DNA of 26,957 nucleotides from Bacteroidales bacterium (GTDB taxonomy: Bacteria; Bacteroidota; Bacteroidia; Bacteroidales; Lentimicrobiaceae): NCBI GenBank assembly GCA_022837485.1, contig JALHHH010000046.1, positions 1-26,957 of the forward strand, in the 5' to 3' direction. Positions within the stretch are counted from its first letter, which is position 1. Each line of letters begins with the position of its first letter. The notes beneath the pieces were generated by a model. That model saw nothing but the letters and a program-made list of their open reading frames with translations, did not search any database and was not told the origin of the DNA. The translations under genes and the position numbers were made by a program. Below, one piece after another: positions 23,410 through 26,957 of this stretch.

Positions 23410-23988
23410 ATGATACATAAACGTATAATCCGGTTTTTACCGGCGGCGCTTTGCCTGCTGATGACGACAACGTCATGCGACCGGACGCGGAACGACAAGG
23501 GGTACGAATATTTCCCCGATATGGCACATTCGCTGGCATATGAATCCTACACCGAAAACCCGAACTTCCCCGATGGCAATACCATGCAAATCCCGCCTGA
23601 AAACACCGTTTCGCGTGAGATAGAGGTTCATCCATACCCGGCAAGCCCCGAGGGAAGAGCAGAAGCCGCTGCCGCTCTAAGCAATCCGCTGGAGTCAACG
23701 GCCGAAAATATCGCCGAAGGGGAAAGACAGTACAACATTTTTTGTTCGGGCTGCCACGGTACTTCGGGGAACGGGGAAGGCCATCTTTACACCAGTAAGC
23801 GTTATGCGGTAAAACCGGCATCCCTGATTTCGGAGAAGATGATGGCAGCGCCGGAAGGAGATATTTATCATGTGATATCGGCCGGCTATCAGGTAATGGG
23901 AGCACACGGGCACATGATACGGCCGGCGGATCGGTGGAAGATTGCCATGTTTGTAAAACGAGAACTTCAAGGTAACACCCTTAAATAG
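23410..23988 (+). CDS. actE: ActE, monohaem cytochrome c lipoprotein of alternative complex III
   Basis: A 192-residue lipoprotein with lipobox TTSC (Cys 23). A typical ActE N-terminal stretch mentions the segment YEYFPDMAHSLAYESYTENP, then a Pro-rich extension, and one haem c site CSGCH at residues 112-116 followed by GTSGNGEGHLY. The sequence MGAHGHMIRPADRW near the end supplies candidate distal Met ligands. ActE docks on the periplasmic side with ActA and is the probable electron exit to the terminal oxidase. It is the separate monohaem subunit, so the extra cytochrome domains of ActA are not an ActE fusion that replaced it. actF follows after 10 bases. Confidence 0.94.
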   Translation: MIHKRIIRFLPAALCLLMTTTSCDRTRNDKGYEYFPDMAHSLAYESYTENPNFPDGNTMQIPPENTVSREIEVHPYPASPEGRAEAAAALSNPLESTAENIAEGERQYNIFCSGCHGTSGNGEGHLYTSKRYAVKPASLISEKMMAAPEGDIYHVISAGYQVMGAHGHMIRPADRWKIAMFVKRELQGNTLK

Positions 23989-23998
23989 AGGAGCTGCG

Positions 23999-25162
23999 AT
24001 GGATACAAAAATAACCATACCGAAAGGACTTACTTATGCAGCACTGGCTATGATTATTGCGGGAGCTGGTGTAATGGCCTACAGCTTCGCCACCGATGCG
24101 TCGCGAGCATGGGCAAACCTGCTGCTCAACAACTACATGTTCCTGTCGCTGGCTATAGGTGCAAGCTTTTTCATCGCCATCCAGCATATCTCTCAGTCGG
24201 GCTGGTCGGCCATGTTTAAAAGGATTCCGGAAGCATTTATGGCATACATCCCATACGCCGGAGTAATTATGCTCCTGATCTACTTCGGGATGCACAATCT
24301 ATACCACTGGACGCATGAGGAAGCCCTGGCAAGCGATGCGCTGATTCAGCACAAATCACCATATCTGAACCTACCGTTCTTTTTCATCCGGATGGTGATT
24401 TTCTTTATCATCTGGACGGTAATGACCCAGATGATCCGCCGGGCTTCGCTGGCCGAAGATCAGCACGGGGGCATGCTCTATTTTGAAAAAAGTGAGCTCT
24501 ACTCCAAAATCCACATCTTCCTGCTGGCATTGACTTTCACCATGGCATCCTTCGACTGGATCATGTCGCTCGACGTGCACTGGTTCAGTACCATTTTCGC
24601 ACTGAAAAACTTTGTTGCCGCCTTTTTACACGGATCGGCAACCATTGTGCTGGTTATACTCCTTTTGAATAAAAGAGGATACTTCGGCGAAATGAATAAA
24701 AGCCATCTGCTCGATTTCTCGAGGTATATTTTTATGCTCTGCATCGTTTGGGGATATTTCGCCTTTTCACAGTTCATGCTGATATGGTACGGGAATATTC
24801 CGGAAGAAACCGAGTATTTTGCTCACCGATGGGACGGGGGATTCAAGATGATTTTTTACGTTAACTTCGCAATAAACTGGTTCCTGCCTTTCGTTTTCCT
24901 GCTTCCGCAGATTCTCAACAAAAACAAAAATGTGGTAATGACCATAGCCGTATTGCTGATTGCCGGTCAGTGGCTCGATCTTTACGAGCAGATCTTCCCG
25001 GTGGTTGTGCATCATCCCGTATTCGGAATCCAGGAAATCGGGTTTTTCATTTCCTTTGCGGGATTGTTTATCTTTATCACAGCAAAGGCTCTGGCAGCCG
25101 CACCTTTGATTCCGCATAAACACCCATACCTGGAAGAAAGCCTGCATCATCACGTACATTAA
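23999..25162 (+). CDS. actF: ActF, membrane subunit of alternative complex III (ActC paralogue)
   Basis: A 387-residue protein with about ten membrane helices and the ActF-specific segments HNLYHWTHEEAL, MASFDWIMSLDVHWFSTIFA and LKNFVAAFLHG. ActF is structurally related to ActC and forms the second membrane half of the complex, where proton conduction has been suggested but no quinone site is established. GAGGAG stands just before the ATG as a good ribosome-binding site. The C-terminus is His-rich (HKHPYLEESLHHHVH). It is the last act gene; the SCO gene begins 83 bases later with no terminator between, so transcription may continue. Confidence 0.94.
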   Translation: MDTKITIPKGLTYAALAMIIAGAGVMAYSFATDASRAWANLLLNNYMFLSLAIGASFFIAIQHISQSGWSAMFKRIPEAFMAYIPYAGVIMLLIYFGMHNLYHWTHEEALASDALIQHKSPYLNLPFFFIRMVIFFIIWTVMTQMIRRASLAEDQHGGMLYFEKSELYSKIHIFLLALTFTMASFDWIMSLDVHWFSTIFALKNFVAAFLHGSATIVLVILLLNKRGYFGEMNKSHLLDFSRYIFMLCIVWGYFAFSQFMLIWYGNIPEETEYFAHRWDGGFKMIFYVNFAINWFLPFVFLLPQILNKNKNVVMTIAVLLIAGQWLDLYEQIFPVVVHHPVFGIQEIGFFISFAGLFIFITAKALAAAPLIPHKHPYLEESLHHHVH

Positions 25163-25245
25163 TCTATTCCGTAAAAAAAATGCATCCGGATTTCCACGCA
25201 AGTGCCTAAAAAATTGAATTACCGAAAACCAAATACATCCGCATC

Positions 25246-26043
25246 ATGAAAAAAAGAATATTTCTGTCGTTGCTCCTGCTGACAATCATGCTGTCCGGTT
25301 TGGCTCAGACAATCAAAGCCACTCAGGAGATCAAATCGCCTGAGCTGGAGATCGGAATTGTAGAACATCTGGATGAGTACATTCCTGAAGACATCATGAT
25401 ACTCGACACACTGGGCCATGAGGTAAGCCTGAGGCAGCTGATTGACAAGCCCACCGTTCTGATGTGGGTTTACTACCGGTGTCCGGGTATATGCAGTCCT
25501 TTGATGACCAGTGTGGCTGAGGTAATCGACAAAACCGATCTGGTTCTCGGCAAGGATTTCCAGGTATTGACGGTGAGTTTTGACGCCACCGAAGGAAGTG
25601 ATCTGGCCATTCGCAAACGCAACAACTATCTGAACCTTATTAAAAAGCCGGTAGATGCATCGGGATGGTTATTCTTTACGGCCGACAGCTCCAATATTGC
25701 CAGGGGAACGGAAGCTACAGGATTCCGGTTCAAAAAAGCCGGCAATGATTTCATGCACGGAGCTACACTGATAATGGTCAGTCCCGATGGAAAGATAACC
25801 CGTTATCTGCAGGGAACCTATTTCCTGCCGTTTGAATTTAAAATGGCCATCGTTGAAACGGCACAGGGAAAGAGCGGCCCCACCATATATAAGGTACTGC
25901 AGTTCTGCTACACCTATGACCCTGCCGGACAACAGTATGTGCTGAACATCACAAAAGTCGCCGGAACCATTATCCTGATACTTGCATTCATTGCCTTCCT
26001 TGTACTGATACTTAAGCCAAGAAAAAAAATCAAAACCAATTAA
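25246..26043 (+). CDS. sco1: SCO1/SenC-family copper chaperone for oxidase assembly
   Basis: A 265-residue protein with a signal peptide (MKKRIFLSLLLLTIMLSGLA), a periplasmic thioredoxin-like SCO domain and a C-terminal membrane helix at about 241-259. The copper ligands are visible: Cys 79 and Cys 83 in CPGIC, and His 171 in DFMHGATL. SCO proteins deliver copper to the CuA centre of oxidase subunit II, or reduce its thiols beforehand. Unlike most SCO proteins it is anchored at the C-terminus instead of the N-terminus, which is common in Bacteroidota. It lies between actF and the oxidase subunit I gene, whose ATG follows 13 bases after its stop, in keeping with a job in oxidase assembly. Confidence 0.93.
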   Translation: MKKRIFLSLLLLTIMLSGLAQTIKATQEIKSPELEIGIVEHLDEYIPEDIMILDTLGHEVSLRQLIDKPTVLMWVYYRCPGICSPLMTSVAEVIDKTDLVLGKDFQVLTVSFDATEGSDLAIRKRNNYLNLIKKPVDASGWLFFTADSSNIARGTEATGFRFKKAGNDFMHGATLIMVSPDGKITRYLQGTYFLPFEFKMAIVETAQGKSGPTIYKVLQFCYTYDPAGQQYVLNITKVAGTIILILAFIAFLVLILKPRKKIKTN

Positions 26044-26056
26044 GCCGGAAAAATCC

Positions 26057-26957
26057 ATGACAGACAACATTGAAACCAGGCACGAGCCCAATTACCTGGA
26101 ATATCGCGGTAAGCACGGTGGTATTCTGGGATGGCTGACCACGACCGACCACAAGCGAATAGGCTTGCTGTATTTCTATTCGATGATGACCTTTTTCCTG
26201 GCTGGAGTGGTCATGGGATTACTGATGAAGTATGAGCTTATTTCACCCGGTGAGCAGATTATGGGCCCACAGACCTATAACGGCTTGTTTACGCTTCACG
26301 GTCTGACGATGATTTTCCTGTTTGTAATCCCGGGAGTTGCAGCGGTATTTGGAAACTTTTTCCTGCCTATACTCATTGGAGCAAAGGATGTATCGTTTCC
26401 CCGTTTAAATCTGATGAGCTGGTATTTGTACATCATCGGTGCCATAGTGGTACTGGTCTCCCAGTTTATGGGCGACGGTCCTCCCGACACCGGATGGACT
26501 TTTTATGCCCCTTACAGTCTCAAAACAAACACAAATGTGGTGGCAGCAGTAACCGGAGCGTTTATCTTGGGATTTTCGTCCATACTTACAGGATTAAACT
26601 TTATTGTTACCATGCACCGCCTGAGGGCTCCCGGAATGGGTTGGCTGCGTATGCCCCTTTTCGGATGGGCTCTATACGGAACCGGCTGGATACAGCTTCT
26701 GGCAACTCCGGTAGTAGGAATCACCTTTTTGATGGTAATCGCCGAACGCGTTCTGGGAATCGGATTTTTTGACCCCGCCATCGGCGGAGACCCGATTCTG
26801 TATCAGCACTTATTCTGGATTTACTCGCATCCTGCAGTGTATATTATGATTCTTCCGGCCATGGGAGCCATAACGGAGATTATCCCAACCTTTGCCAGGA
26901 AAACCATTTTCGGATACACCGCTATTGTTATTTCCAGTATGGCAATTGCCTTTGTGG
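26057..26957 (+). CDS. coxA: Haem-copper cytochrome c oxidase subunit I (partial)
   Basis: The first 300 codons of a subunit I gene; it runs off the window. The N-terminus (WLTTTDHKRIGLLYFYSMMT) is typical. His 81 in FTLHGLTMIFLF is the low-spin haem ligand, and MGDGPPDTGWTFYAPYS is the conserved loop. At 256-259 the motif YSHP (in LFWIYSHPAVYIM) holds His 258, a CuB ligand, with Tyr-Ser in place of the Glu of type A1 enzymes. That places it in type A2, as in caa3-type oxidases that accept electrons from alternative complex III. The enzyme reduces oxygen to water and pumps protons. Subunit II is not seen upstream. The remaining CuB and haem ligands are outside the window. Confidence 0.95.
   Translation, partial: MTDNIETRHEPNYLEYRGKHGGILGWLTTTDHKRIGLLYFYSMMTFFLAGVVMGLLMKYELISPGEQIMGPQTYNGLFTLHGLTMIFLFVIPGVAAVFGNFFLPILIGAKDVSFPRLNLMSWYLYIIGAIVVLVSQFMGDGPPDTGWTFYAPYSLKTNTNVVAAVTGAFILGFSSILTGLNFIVTMHRLRAPGMGWLRMPLFGWALYGTGWIQLLATPVVGITFLMVIAERVLGIGFFDPAIGGDPILYQHLFWIYSHPAVYIMILPAMGAITEIIPTFARKTIFGYTAIVISSMAIAFV

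Noticed and set aside
26494..26772. Plus-strand frame of 92 codons inside the oxidase gene.
   Set aside because: It is out of frame with subunit I, whose conserved motifs cover the same bases.
1..26957. CRISPR arrays, insertion sequences and rRNA genes.
   Set aside because: No regularly spaced repeats, transposase motifs or rRNA sequence were seen on either strand.

Overview
The window looks like a chromosomal segment of a Bacteroidota bacterium, probably an environmental Bacteroidales or Marinilabiliales-type lineage. The evidence is the complete Bat (Bacteroides aerotolerance) operon, an alternative complex III (act) respiratory operon, a DUF3078 outer-membrane protein, and promoters of the Bacteroidota type (TTG or TTT at -33, TAnnTTTG at -7). 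This is inferred from gene content only; no rRNA gene is present to confirm it. All recognised genes lie on the + strand except one tRNA and one doubtful small ORF.

Region 1 (1-7576) is a compact operon: the 3' end of a MoxR AAA+ ATPase gene, a DUF58 protein, a BatD-like membrane protein, then batA, batB, batC, batD and batE. The products form a membrane-anchored set with von Willebrand A (MIDAS), TPR, Ig-like and SH3 domains that is thought to work with MoxR as a chaperone or stress assembly in the envelope.

Region 2 (7577-11593) holds housekeeping and envelope genes: a protein with two TonB C-terminal domains, behind its own promoter; a DUF3078 outer-membrane protein; mscL followed by a clear terminator; an unrecognised exported protein; and the peroxide-stress gene yaaA.

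Region 3 (11594-14543) is a small accessory module: an AT-rich AraC-type regulator, a membrane-anchored diheme cytochrome c and a His-rich lipoprotein. Copies of the motif YTGACA/TGTCAR lie upstream of both the regulator and the cytochrome, so the regulator may control the pair.

Region 4 (14544-17007) is mostly non-coding. It contains a minus-strand tRNA-Ser(CGA) cassette with its own promoter and terminator, one exported Bacteroidota protein (15368-16180), and a hairpin-rich stretch. The stretch ends in a promoter and a leader with a 51-codon ORF and an embedded intrinsic terminator directly before actA. This attenuator-like leader is the most interesting undescribed element I see.

Region 5 (17008-26957) is the respiratory chain: actABCDEF (alternative complex III, quinol to cytochrome c or oxidase), a SCO copper chaperone for oxidase assembly, and the first 300 codons of a type A2-like haem-copper oxidase subunit I. 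ActA carries seven CXXCH motifs, two of them in N-terminal cytochrome domains ahead of the five-haem part. Together these genes encode aerobic electron transfer from menaquinol to oxygen; oxidase subunit II is not in the window.
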